Shown: positions 7,106-13,891 of the stretch, piece after piece
Numbering within the stretch: position 1 is the stretch's first letter
How the letters are laid out: the number at the start of each line of letters is the position of its first letter
Assembly: GCA_045599035.1 (NCBI GenBank)
Contig: JAZRVI010000001.1
Span: forward strand, 1-15,790
Direction: 5' to 3'
DNA length: 15,790 nucleotides
Source: CATZDY01 sp045599035
Lineage (GTDB): Bacteria > Bacillota > Desulfotomaculia > Desulfotomaculales > Desulfocucumaceae
Position numbers and translations under genes: made by a program
The notes under the pieces: generated by a model
What the model saw: only the letters and a program-made list of their open reading frames with translations
Database searches by the model: none
What the model was told of the DNA's origin: nothing

Positions 7106-7729
7106 TTAACGCTGTTTGTTATACTCAAGTTCAGTGGGAAGATTTCTCCAAAGTTCTGCCCTCGTCTTGTTTTTTCTCAGCTTTTCCAATATCTTTATAT
7201 CCGGATTGGGATACACTGTAAAGTCATCAGTTTCTCCCATTTCCGGGTGTATGGAAAATGCAAGCTGTTCTGTTTCAATTGAAAATTGTGCGTTTACACC
7301 AGCTTTATTTCCTCTTGCGTCAAGCCTTATCCACTTTTTATAGCGTTTGATGTATATACCATTTAATCCATGATAAATTAGCATAGGAGCTGTTTTATTA
7401 TCTAAGATTAACTTTTGATAACAAAATCCTGCTGGAACAGACTTGCAGCGTAATAAAGCTGCCAATAGGTGAGATTTAGCAAAACAAATTCCATGTCCGG
7501 CTTTTAATACTTCCGAAGCAGTATATGGAATTGTATCTTCATTTATATCTGCCGAATGGGCAATATTATCTCTGACAAATTCATAGGCTGCTTTAATAAA
7601 ACCCAATTCATCGTTTGCTTTTGTGAAAAGCATATCAGCCAATCGTGATACAGCATTATTGTTATAATCAATCACATTATCATGCTTTAGATATTCGTTA
7701 ATATTATTCGAGTATAAAATTATATCCAA
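7106..7729 (-). CDS. Transglutaminase-like domain protein
   Basis: Start chosen at TTG 7729-7727 because GGAGG (7739-7735, minus strand) sits 5 bases before it; a TTG at 7741 is in frame but overlaps that site. About 207 residues. The transglutaminase-like core is recognisable (numbering from 7741): AGHGICFAKSHLLAALLR with Cys86, YHGLNGIYI with His124, and WIRLDARGN with Asp141, the Cys-His-Asp triad of the superfamily (Transglut_core). Bacterial members include proteases and amide-bond-forming enzymes, so the reaction cannot be read from sequence. There is no signal peptide, so it is probably cytosolic, unlike the esterase encoded behind it. A small hairpin, TTAAACT-GA-AGTTTAA (7094-7109), spans its stop codon and may tune or stabilise the bicistronic mRNA. 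Confidence 0.82.
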   Translation of the reverse strand: MDIILYSNNINEYLKHDNVIDYNNNAVSRLADMLFTKANDELGFIKAAYEFVRDNIAHSADINEDTIPYTASEVLKAGHGICFAKSHLLAALLRCKSVPAGFCYQKLILDNKTAPMLIYHGLNGIYIKRYKKWIRLDARGNKAGVNAQFSIETEQLAFSIHPEMGETDDFTVYPNPDIKILEKLRKNKTRAELWRNLPTELEYNKQR

Positions 7730-7762
7730 GTTTTCCTCCAAGGTTTTGTATGTTTGTTTGTC

Positions 7763-7791
7763 AATATAATTTGTACGGTATGAAAGTTCAA
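7763..7791 (-). promoter_or_regulatory. Sigma-A promoter of the transglutaminase-esterase operon
   Basis: Minus strand: TTGAAC (7791-7786, 4/6), 17-base spacer, TATATT (7768-7763, 5/6). The transcript would start near 7756, giving a leader of under 30 bases before GGAGG and the TTG start. This shows that the two-gene cassette has its own promoter, separate from the upstream tadA/tRNA unit. Confidence 0.65.
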
Positions 7792-7865
7792 GCCAGATTT
7801 TTATAAAATAATATCAGAATTTTTATAGAAGATCGATGATGTCGCCACTTATGGCGGATAAACTC

Positions 7866-7906
7866 AAAAAAGATCCCTTTTGTCAGTAGGCAAAAGAGAC
7901 CTTTTT
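7866..7906 (-). terminator. Intrinsic terminator of the tadA-tRNA-Ser transcript
   Basis: Minus strand: a stem of about 15 bp (two G-U wobble pairs) with an 8-base loop, ending in TTTTTT (7871-7866). It begins 2 bases after the CCA of the tRNA. The wobble pairs work in the minus-strand RNA, fitting that direction. Confidence 0.85.
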
Positions 7907-7907
7907 G

Positions 7908-7999
7908 TGGCGGAGTGGGTGGGATTCGAACCCACGTGCCGGAGTTACCGGCTAACTGATTTCGAGTCAGCCCCGTTATGACCACTTCGATACCACTCC
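7908..7999 (-). tRNA. tRNA-Ser (anticodon CGA)
   Basis: 92 bases including an encoded CCA (7910-7908). The acceptor stem GGAGTGG/CCACTCC pairs perfectly over 7 bp. The T arm is GTGGG-TTCGAAT-CCCAC. The anticodon stem CTGA/TCAG encloses the loop CTCGAAA, giving anticodon CGA, which reads the serine codon UCG. A long GC-rich variable arm (GCCGG...CCGGC) marks a class II tRNA, as expected for serine. The mature 5' end is only 5 bases after the tadA stop codon, so the two must share a transcript, released by RNase P. Confidence 0.96.
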
Positions 8000-8004
8000 A
8001 GGGT

Positions 8005-8469
8005 TTAATTATTTTTTTTGCTTTGGCGAAGCTGCCGGAAAAAAGACTGCAAAATTTCGGCACAAGCTTCCTGTTCTATACCGTGAAAAACTTCTACCTG
8101 ATGATTCAGGCGGGGATCCCGCAGCAAGTCAAACAAGCTGTCCACCGCCCCGGCTTTGGGATCAGCTGTTCCATAAACCAATCTGCCCAGCCGACATTGA
8201 AGCATAGCTCCTGCACACATGGGGCAAGGCTCCAGGGTAACATATAAGGTGCAGTCATTGAGCCGCCAGGTTCCCAAATATTGGGCAGCCTGCTGTAAGG
8301 CCAGAATTTCAGCATGAGCCAAACCATCCTGCCTGGTTTCCCGCAGATTATGCCCCCGGCCGATGATCTGACCGTCCTTAACCACTATGGCTCCAATGGG
8401 AACTTCCTTGAGCAAAAGGGCTTTGCGGGCTTCCTGCAAGGCTTCCTGCATATAGCCCCTGTCATCCAT
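8005..8469 (-). CDS. tadA: tRNA-specific adenosine deaminase TadA
   Basis: 154 residues, the usual length. It deaminates the wobble adenosine A34 of tRNA-Arg(ACG) to inosine, so that one tRNA reads CGU, CGC and CGA. The cytidine/deoxycytidylate deaminase fold carries its zinc site clearly: His52-Ala-Glu54 (HAE, with Glu as proton shuttle) and PCPMC (Cys82, Cys85). VPIGAIVV near residue 24 and the motif LEPCPMCAGAM are typical of TadA rather than of free-nucleoside deaminases. The ATG at 8469 is preceded by GGAGGTAAC (minus strand, 8481-8473) at good spacing. It is transcribed from a strong promoter about 200 bases upstream and continues into tRNA-Ser(CGA), so a tRNA-editing enzyme and a tRNA share one mRNA. 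A similar tadA/tRNA-Ser neighbourhood is known in Bacillus. Confidence 0.96.
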   Translation of the reverse strand: MDDRGYMQEALQEARKALLLKEVPIGAIVVKDGQIIGRGHNLRETRQDGLAHAEILALQQAAQYLGTWRLNDCTLYVTLEPCPMCAGAMLQCRLGRLVYGTADPKAGAVDSLFDLLRDPRLNHQVEVFHGIEQEACAEILQSFFRQLRQSKKNN

Positions 8470-8660
8470 TCTGTTACCTCCGGTCTAACAAATCCAGCTA
8501 ACTGACATTCCCGCCATCAATGGAGTGAGGCTCCAAGGTACTAAACGACTTTCCTTATTTCCCGAAGAGAGCAGGGACTAATTGTTTTCCCCTGGACTTT
8601 CATTAGTAAGCATTATCTTTGAATGAATTAGCTGTGACTTAAAGGCTTATGCCTAAACCT
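8470..8660 (-). other. Long (about 190-base) 5' leader of tadA, no known riboswitch recognised
   Basis: The leader runs from the predicted start near 8660 to the tadA start codon and contains no credible reading frame. Possible hairpins on the minus strand are AGGC-ATAA-GCCT at the 5' end, CAGGGG pairing with TCCCTG around an 11-base loop, a short UUCG-containing hairpin, and GGAG-CCTCA-CTCC. I checked by eye for T-box, TPP, SAM, FMN, cobalamin, lysine, purine, ZTP and SRP RNA core motifs and saw none. No intrinsic terminator precedes the gene. Confidence 0.45.
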
Positions 8661-8666
8661 TAATTT

Positions 8667-8695
8667 ATTATAAAGCATTTAATATTTGCAGTCAA
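8667..8695 (-). promoter_or_regulatory. Strong sigma-A promoter of tadA-tRNA-Ser
   Basis: Minus strand: TTGACT (8695-8690, 5/6), exactly 17 bases, TATAAT (8672-8667, 6/6). It is the best promoter match in the window. Predicted start near 8660. Confidence 0.85.
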
Positions 8696-8717
8696 TACTA
8701 ACCCAGACAAAGGAAAT

Positions 8718-8742
8718 GAAAAAATATTGGGCTTTCCGCCCA
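8718..8742 (-). terminator. Probable terminator of rqcH
   Basis: Minus strand: TGGGC (8742-8738), 5-base loop, GCCCA (8732-8728), then ATATTTTTTC. The stem is short but GC-rich and the T-run is good. It lies about 125 bases after the rqcH stop and just upstream of the tadA promoter. Confidence 0.45.
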
Positions 8743-8783
8743 TTTATTATAAATTGGGGGCGTAAAATCCGCTAATCTTGATT

Positions 8784-8825
8784 TCCTGCGGAGGCACGAA
8801 AACAATCGCTGATGCGGCCGCAGGA
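8784..8825. repeat. Inverted repeat in the rqcH 3' region
   Basis: TCCTGCGG (8784-8791) and CCGCAGGA (8818-8825) form a perfect 8-bp stem with a 26-base loop. Beside it lie a 10-base palindrome, TGCGGCCGCA, and CGCCC/GGGCG pairs that compete with the downstream terminator stem. The stretch 8743-8866 has no reading frame; it is either a structured 3' UTR or unrelated noncoding DNA. Confidence 0.4.
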
Positions 8826-8866
8826 CTGCTTGATAATATATTGGGGCGGGGCAAGGACAAGCTTTT

Positions 8867-10573
8867 CTAATTCGGCTTTTGAGGCTGTACCAGCAAGGTT
8901 TTCTGGTTGGTGTAAATTACATAACCGGGTTTGGCTCCATTGGGTTTTTGAACATATTTACGCAGGGTATAGTCCACTTCTGTTTTAGAGCTTGATCGAG
9001 CCTTGCTGTAATAGGCCGCCAGGGAAGCAGCTTCCAATAAGTCCTGTTCGGAAACCGGCTGGCCTTCCGTAAATAAAATTACATGGGAACCAGGCTGATT
9101 TTTAACATGAAACCAGAGATCCTGTTCTTTGGCCAGTTTTAAGGTTAAGTAATCATTTTGTTTATTGTTCTTGCCTACTTTAATCAGCATTCCATTGGAG
9201 GAGGTAAATTGCAGGGGGGTCGGTTTTTCTTTTTTCCTGGCTCCTTTACCGGCAGGAGCGGCCTTTAAATAATTTTCAGCCTCCAGTTCCTGCCGGATTT
9301 GCTGAATCTCAAGTTGATTTTCCGCTAATTCCAGACTGCTTTCCACTCCCTGCAAATATTCCTGCTCATTCAAGCTCAAATTCATTTGCTCCCAGGCTCC
9401 CTTTAGGGTTTGCTTGGCCTTATTATAGCGTTTATATTGCCATTGGGCATTTTCAGCCGGGGTGAGTTGAGCTTGCAGAGTGATTTTTACCTGCGGACAG
9501 TCCGGCAGATAATAATTAGGCACCAAAACCTCGGTATCTCCCTTTTTAAGCTGATAAATATTGGCAGTAATTAAATCTCCGGCAATTTTATATTGCTCTC
9601 CGGCTTCGGCTTTGGTCAGGCTTTCCTGCTGTAGGTGAATCTTTTTTTGCAGCCGGGTTAAATTTTTATGCAGTACACTTTGCAGAGACTGCTTGCCGGC
9701 TCGCAAAAGCTCCTGCTGCTGCTTGTGGGCATAGACTTCCTCCAGCAGTTCATTCATGCTGGCAGCACTTTGGCCGGAGTTAAGCTGGATGGCTGCAAAA
9801 TCCTGTTCGGTATAGCTGGGCTGAAACTTTCCGGCCTGACAATCCTGCATAATTTGTCTAAGCTTAACATACAGAGAACGCAGCTCATAAAGACCACAGC
9901 TTTCCACCGCCAGGTTTATCGGCAGATTGCATTGGAGCAAAATTTCCCGGGCGGTCAGAGGAGAAAGGGCTTCCAGCTTTTGCTGAATAATCTGCCAAAC
10001 CAAAGCTTCCGGTTCCTGACTTAAAAGCAGCTCGAAAAATTCCTCTTCGCTCAAATCCAGTGGATTTTGTTTATTTTGAGCCGGAGGAGCTATATAAAGC
10101 TGACCGGGCAAAATTTCCCGGTGGCGGCTGACCGCATGGCCATAACGCCGAATGCCGTCCAAAATTTCTCCTTGCTCATTAACTAAAATTAAATTGCTGT
10201 GCTTGCCCATAATTTCCAGAATCAAGGTTTTCAGGCTTAACTGTCCCAATTCATCCCGGTTTTCAATCTCCAAATGCAAAACTCGATCCAGACCTATTTG
10301 CCGAATAGCTTTGATTCGGCCTCCCTCCAGATGTTTTCGCAAAACCATGCAGAAAACCGGGGGAAAGGTGGGGTTTGCTTTGCTTTGCCAAGTCAGATGA
10401 ACTCTGGCTAGGTTAGAATTGGTATTCAGGAGCAAACGAACTTTTTCTCCGGCGGATCGCAAAAGCAGGTGGATTTCTTCTCGCAGGGGCTGATAAATTT
10501 TGTCGATTCGGGTATCAATTAAAGGCTGCAATTCCTGAACTACCGCAGCTAAAACCAATCCATCATAAGGCAT
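8867..10573 (-). CDS. rqcH: Ribosome quality-control factor RqcH (NFACT/Rqc2 family)
   Basis: 568 residues, full length. RqcH binds stalled 50S-peptidyl-tRNA and recruits tRNA-Ala to add C-terminal alanine tails that mark the nascent chain for degradation; older annotation calls it a fibronectin-binding protein (FbpA/YloA). The NFACT-N domain starts at residue 1 (MPYDGLVLAAVVQEL) and includes HLEGGRI and IGLDRVLHL, whose Asp96-Arg97 correspond to the Asp-Arg pair needed for tRNA binding in characterised homologues. RREILPGQ-type and PPAQNK.NP patterns follow (about 150-175). The middle, about 280-430, is helical and charged, fitting the coiled-coil arms. NFACT-R occupies about 455-560, with GMLIKVGKNNKQND and LWFHVKNQPGSHV. 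The ATG has GGAAAGGATGA about 8 bases upstream. It follows the UPF0756 gene by 38 bases, probably as one operon. Confidence 0.93.
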   Translation of the reverse strand: MPYDGLVLAAVVQELQPLIDTRIDKIYQPLREEIHLLLRSAGEKVRLLLNTNSNLARVHLTWQSKANPTFPPVFCMVLRKHLEGGRIKAIRQIGLDRVLHLEIENRDELGQLSLKTLILEIMGKHSNLILVNEQGEILDGIRRYGHAVSRHREILPGQLYIAPPAQNKQNPLDLSEEEFFELLLSQEPEALVWQIIQQKLEALSPLTAREILLQCNLPINLAVESCGLYELRSLYVKLRQIMQDCQAGKFQPSYTEQDFAAIQLNSGQSAASMNELLEEVYAHKQQQELLRAGKQSLQSVLHKNLTRLQKKIHLQQESLTKAEAGEQYKIAGDLITANIYQLKKGDTEVLVPNYYLPDCPQVKITLQAQLTPAENAQWQYKRYNKAKQTLKGAWEQMNLSLNEQEYLQGVESSLELAENQLEIQQIRQELEAENYLKAAPAGKGARKKEKPTPLQFTSSNGMLIKVGKNNKQNDYLTLKLAKEQDLWFHVKNQPGSHVILFTEGQPVSEQDLLEAASLAAYYSKARSSSKTEVDYTLRKYVQKPNGAKPGYVIYTNQKTLLVQPQKPN

Positions 10574-10611
10574 TTTGGCTCATCCTTTCCAAAACAATAT
10601 TTTCTATTATA

Positions 10612-11052
10612 TCAGACCTTACGACGAAATAAAAGACAAGCGGCTGTTAATCCGGCTGCCGTTAAAGGGCCAACCGGAACTCCCTGAAAAAAGACAATGC
10701 CCAGCAGCGAACCCAGAATCAAGCCCAGAATAATTTCCGGCTGCTCCTGCATCAGGTTAATTCCCCGGCCATTTAGCCAGGTTGCCAACAGGCCGCCGAT
10801 AATGGCGATAATTCCGGCTTTGGAGGTCAGACAATAAATCAGTTCTGTTTTTCCGACCTTACCGGCGGCCAAAGGACTGAGAATAGACAATAATAAAAAG
10901 AGAATCCCCAAATCCAGGGTGCGGTTTTGCAAAAAAGGAAAGACCCGGTTGGCTTTTAACAAGCGAAGCATTAACAGCAGGCAGGAAGCCATGGCAATTA
11001 CTTCCGATTGAGCTAGAATGCCAATGATCAGCAGAATTACCAACTGGGGCAA
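10612..11052 (-). CDS. UPF0756 (DUF441) multi-pass membrane protein
   Basis: 146 residues, almost entirely hydrophobic, with about four to five membrane segments (roughly 3-28, 47-62, 76-91, 104-120 and 124-142). NRTLDLGILFLLLSILSPLAAGKV, then the AGIIAIIGGLLATWLNGRG pattern and LGSLLGIVFFQGVPVGPLTAAG, match the UPF0756 family (B. subtilis YtwI, E. coli YeaL). Its molecular function is not established. The start is TTG at 11052, supported by GGAGG eight bases upstream on the minus strand; no ATG gives a better fit. It sits upstream of rqcH in the same direction with a 38-base gap, so it is probably cotranscribed. I see no functional link between the two. Confidence 0.88.
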   Translation of the reverse strand: MPQLVILLIIGILAQSEVIAMASCLLLMLRLLKANRVFPFLQNRTLDLGILFLLLSILSPLAAGKVGKTELIYCLTSKAGIIAIIGGLLATWLNGRGINLMQEQPEIILGLILGSLLGIVFFQGVPVGPLTAAGLTAACLLFRRKV

Positions 11053-11183
11053 AGGAAGTACCTCCGGGATGAATTTTGCTTCATTTTATGCAAAGGCAGG
11101 GAAGTCCATGTGCTAAACTTTGGAAATTTTCAGAGGATTTGGCCTGAAGTGCCTATTTAGTGGATGAAAAGGCAAAATTTATT

Positions 11184-11999
11184 TTATAAAAGAAGTTTTC
11201 GATCCAGAGCAGTTTTGAAGGTATCAGCTCGCAGACCCACTCGCAGGGCTTCCAGAGCCAAAACATCCGCTGGATCAATATTACCCAGATTGACATTGGA
11301 GCCAAAACGGTTGATTAATTCCAACTGCTGATCCTTTTGGGGAGCCTCCCAAAGAATTTTTTCCGGATCGGCAAGCTGGCTGCTTAGAAGCTCCAAATCG
11401 TCCAGCCGAAAATTACCCTGCTGATCATAAAGCCCCACATTTACCCCGGATTCCCGGCCTTCCAAAATTACCTTATCTGCTCCGTAATGCAGATCCTTCT
11501 CAATTAATTGCAGCATTTTTTCTACTGAAAGATTTTCTTCCAGCTTTTTGCCCACTTCGCTTAAAACCTTGAAACCAGCTTCTGCTGCCAATGTGATGGC
11601 TTTCCAACGCAGCTCCACTGGCAGATGAATGGTTCCGTCCGAAACCTCAATACAGGTAAAGCCCATTTCCTGAGCTAGACGCAAAAACTGTTTGAGTTTG
11701 TTCTGAACCAGGGCTACCTCCAAAAAGGTGCCGCCAGGATAAATATCTGCTCCATAATTGCGTACCAGGTTAATTTTTTCTTCCAGGGTATGGCTGCTGT
11801 ATAAAGCGGTGGTTCCAAATCCCAATTTGACCAGATCAACATATTGACCGGCTGAATTAAATAAATCCCGGGTTTCTCTAAGTCCCAGACCTTTATCCAG
11901 AATCATGGTCAAACCCTGCTGACGGGGACGAGGCAGGCGGTTTCCCAAAGGGAAGGAAATTAAATCGGTCCAGGCATTATTTTTTCTTTCCAGCATCAT
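11184..11999 (-). CDS. comA: Phosphosulfolactate synthase (ComA family)
   Basis: 271 residues from the ATG at 11999, which lies 10 bases after GGAGG. A longer reading with TTG at 12017 would overlap that ribosome binding site. The ComA family adds sulfite to phosphoenolpyruvate to form (2R)-phospho-3-sulfolactate. It is the first step to coenzyme M in methanogens; in Bacillus and relatives it leads to sulfolactate. Visible motifs are DLVKLGFGT (56-63), YPGGTFLE (87-94), EVSDGTI (118-124), ILEGRESG (178-185) and NVNLGNIDPADVLALEALR near the end, all in a TIM-barrel-like layout typical of the family. The later pathway genes (phosphatase comB, dehydrogenase comC) are not adjacent. No strong terminator follows within the 131 bases before the UPF0756 gene, so read-through into UPF0756-rqcH is possible. 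Confidence 0.92.
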   Translation of the reverse strand: MMLERKNNAWTDLISFPLGNRLPRPRQQGLTMILDKGLGLRETRDLFNSAGQYVDLVKLGFGTTALYSSHTLEEKINLVRNYGADIYPGGTFLEVALVQNKLKQFLRLAQEMGFTCIEVSDGTIHLPVELRWKAITLAAEAGFKVLSEVGKKLEENLSVEKMLQLIEKDLHYGADKVILEGRESGVNVGLYDQQGNFRLDDLELLSSQLADPEKILWEAPQKDQQLELINRFGSNVNLGNIDPADVLALEALRVGLRADTFKTALDRKLLL

Positions 12000-12050
12000 T
12001 AAACAAACTCCTCCCAAAATAGCTTTGCTTTACACTATGTCGGCTGGAAG

Positions 12051-12061
12051 GTTGGTGACCA
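12051..12061. promoter_or_regulatory. Small palindrome in the divergent comA/chrA intergenic region
   Basis: TTGGTGACCAA: two 5-base arms around one base, in the 137-base spacer between the divergent genes comA and chrA. It overlaps a weak minus-strand -35 candidate (TTGGTC, 17 bases, CATAGT). It could be a regulator site or chance. Confidence 0.25.
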
Positions 12062-12074
12062 AAAATAGGCAGGA

Positions 12075-12103
12075 TTGTTTTTGTTCAGCTTTTGTTCTAT
12101 ACT
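12075..12103 (+). promoter_or_regulatory. Candidate promoter of the chromate-transporter gene
   Basis: TTGTTT (12075-12080, 3/6), 17-base spacer, TATACT (12098-12103, 5/6), about 27 bases before the ribosome binding site. Confidence 0.4.
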
Positions 12104-12136
12104 GAATAGGAAGTTTGTTCTTTGTGAGGGATTGCT

Positions 12137-12709
12137 ATGGCTGACTGGTCGAAATTGAGAAAATTATTTACTTCTACTTTTTGCATTTCAGCCTTTACGG
12201 TGGGGGGAGGAGCGGTCATTATTCCCCTGCTGCAAAGAAAGTTTGTAGAGGATTTGGGCTGGATTGAAGAAAAGGAAATGCTGGATATGGTGGCCATTGC
12301 CCAGTCTGCCCCTGGTGTAATGGCGGTGAATGCTTCCATTATGATCGGCTATCGAGTGGCAGGAGTGGGTGGGGCTTTGCTGACTGTTTTGGCCACCATT
12401 TTGCCTCCGCTTTTGATTATGTCCGTTATTGCCATAGGCTATCAAAGCTTTCAGGAAAACCGGCTGGTTCGCTGGTTTTTGGCTGGAATGCAGGCAGCGG
12501 TGGGAGCTTTTCTGGTGAATATGGTTTACAATATGGTCAAGATCATTTTTAAGGAAAAACAAATTCTGCCTTTGCTGCTTCTGTTGGCCGCAGTTCCGAT
12601 AGCCTTATGGGGAAAATTTAATGTAGTGTTAGTTATTTTGGCCTGTGGTTTGGCTGGAATCGGGCAGGGGTTGTGGAAAAAACGAAAACTGGAAAAGGAA
12701 AACCGCTGA
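12137..12709 (+). CDS. Chromate transporter (CHR/ChrA) family, single-domain protein
   Basis: 190 residues with about five to six hydrophobic segments. The N-terminal signature is clear: AFTVGGGAVIIPLLQRKFVE, then LGWIEEKEMLDMVAIAQSAPGVMAVNASIMIGYRVAGVGGAL and ILPPLLIM. These match the conserved first half of Chromate_transp proteins. Long ChrA proteins have two such domains. Short ones of about 180-200 residues, like this one, are usually encoded as adjacent pairs that work together, but no second half lies beside it. Chromate efflux is shown for some members; in anaerobes without chromate exposure the true substrate is unknown, so the gene name should stay general. The ATG is preceded by GAGGG at 6 bases. 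It is convergent with cinA and shares its terminator. Confidence 0.9.
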   Translation: MADWSKLRKLFTSTFCISAFTVGGGAVIIPLLQRKFVEDLGWIEEKEMLDMVAIAQSAPGVMAVNASIMIGYRVAGVGGALLTVLATILPPLLIMSVIAIGYQSFQENRLVRWFLAGMQAAVGAFLVNMVYNMVKIIFKEKQILPLLLLLAAVPIALWGKFNVVLVILACGLAGIGQGLWKKRKLEKENR

Positions 12710-12722
12710 AAAGCGGCTTTCC
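12697..12722. terminator. Shared bidirectional terminator between chrA and cinA
   Basis: GGAAA-A-CCGCT pairs with AGCGG-C-TTTCC around a GAAA loop: 10 pairs plus one mismatch. It overlaps the last codons of the chrA-family gene and ends directly beside the cinA stop codon. The flanking tracts are A/T-rich but broken by C, so its strength is moderate. Confidence 0.6.
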
Positions 12723-13880
12723 TTAAAGAGTACCCAGATATTGCCACAGCCAAACCAGGGTTCTGGTGGCGGCTGAATTAATTACGGAGTTCAAATTAGC
12801 CCCCCAAACCTTGAGCAGCTCGGTTTTGGAAGAAGCAGCATTTTGTAAATTCAGTTCAAATTGATAGACCAGTGAATCACCGGATTTTTGCAAGAATTGA
12901 CCGGCTCCGATGCTTAATTTTAAATCAGCCGGTTCAGCAAGCGGTTGGAGGGTTTTGACGGTTCCTCCACACCAAAAGTCGGCGGATTCCGGCAAAACTG
13001 CCAGTTGAGAAGCCAAAATTCCCCCGGTAAAATCCTCCTGCAAAGTCAGAGTTAGTTTTTTTCGCTGCAAAATCTGGCCAATAACCTGGGGCAGACTTTG
13101 TTCGTTTGTACCATATATATATTGTCCCACTCTTTGCCGGATTTGATCTTCCATTTCCTGAATCAATTTGTTAATCTGGTCATCTTCAACCGCTTTGGCA
13201 GCTACCCGCAGGTGTACCTCAAAGCTTTTGGCGGTGGGGGCTACGGTTGGATTGGTGCTTTTCAGCAGGTCGCTTAAAGCTTCGTCCAAGGTAGATTCCC
13301 CAATACCGCAAAAGCGGAGAACCTTATAGGCCAATTTGGGATGCTTGTCACCCAAGACCTGTTCCAGACGGGGACGCAAAACCTCATGCAGCATTTTTTT
13401 AAATTCCCGGGGCGGGCCGGGCAGCAGGGCAAAAATTTTGTTCTGACCGTTCATTTGCGTGGCCAGCCAAACGCCGGGAGCGGTGCCGATGGGGTTGTCC
13501 AAAACTTCTCCGCCGCTGGGGATTAAAGCCTGCTTTTCGTTTTTGGGGGAAATTGGGATCCCTCTTTCTCGAAAATAGCGGCTCATAATTTGAAAAGCCT
13601 GTTCATTACGAATTAATTCCAGGCCTAAAGTCTTGGCCAGGGATTCGCGGGATAGATCATCCTCGGTTGGCCCCAGGCCGCCGCCCATAATGATTAAGTC
13701 CGAGCGGACAGCCGCCTGGTTAAGGGCTTCAACACAGCGATCCAGATTATCTCCGACTGTAATTTGAAAATAAAGATCAATTCCCAGTTCCGCCAATTCC
13801 TGCTGCAAAAGCTGGGAATTGGTGTTCAGGGTTTGTCCCAATAATAATTCGGTTCCGGTAAAAATAGCTTCTGCACGCAT
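12723..13880 (-). CDS. cinA: CinA family protein with degenerate C-terminal deamidase domain
   Basis: 385 residues from ATG 13880, 6 bases after GAGGAGG; a TTG at 13895 would overlap that site. The N-terminal molybdopterin-binding-like domain (COG1058, linked to ADP-ribose/nucleotide pyrophosphatase activity) is intact: FTGTELLLGQTLNTN (7-21), MGGGLGPTEDDLSRE (65-79), LPGPPREF (153-160). The linker with GIGESTLDE (192-200) is normal. The C-terminal NMN deamidase (PncC-like) domain is not: the usual ESCTGG reads EDFTGG (282-287), so the catalytic Ser position is lost. The conserved GIAGP..G stretch is missing, although an ATRTLVWLW ending resembles the usual last helix. NMN deamidation is therefore unlikely. 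It follows trmD with 11 bases between stop and start, clearly one operon, in the slot where rplS usually lies. Confidence 0.88.
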   Translation of the reverse strand: MRAEAIFTGTELLLGQTLNTNSQLLQQELAELGIDLYFQITVGDNLDRCVEALNQAAVRSDLIIMGGGLGPTEDDLSRESLAKTLGLELIRNEQAFQIMSRYFRERGIPISPKNEKQALIPSGGEVLDNPIGTAPGVWLATQMNGQNKIFALLPGPPREFKKMLHEVLRPRLEQVLGDKHPKLAYKVLRFCGIGESTLDEALSDLLKSTNPTVAPTAKSFEVHLRVAAKAVEDDQINKLIQEMEDQIRQRVGQYIYGTNEQSLPQVIGQILQRKKLTLTLQEDFTGGILASQLAVLPESADFWCGGTVKTLQPLAEPADLKLSIGAGQFLQKSGDSLVYQFELNLQNAASSKTELLKVWGANLNSVINSAATRTLVWLWQYLGTL

Positions 13881-13891
13881 TTTTTTCCTCC

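Noticed and set aside
7788..8063. Minus-strand frame of 91 codons spanning the tRNA
   Set aside because: It reads through tRNA-Ser and its terminator; the translated piece GTWVRIPP is a well-known artefact of translating tRNA genes.
8811..8822. TGCGGCCGCA palindrome as a regulator site
   Set aside because: It lies inside a larger hairpin region behind rqcH with no promoter at that spot, so it is not supported as an operator on its own.
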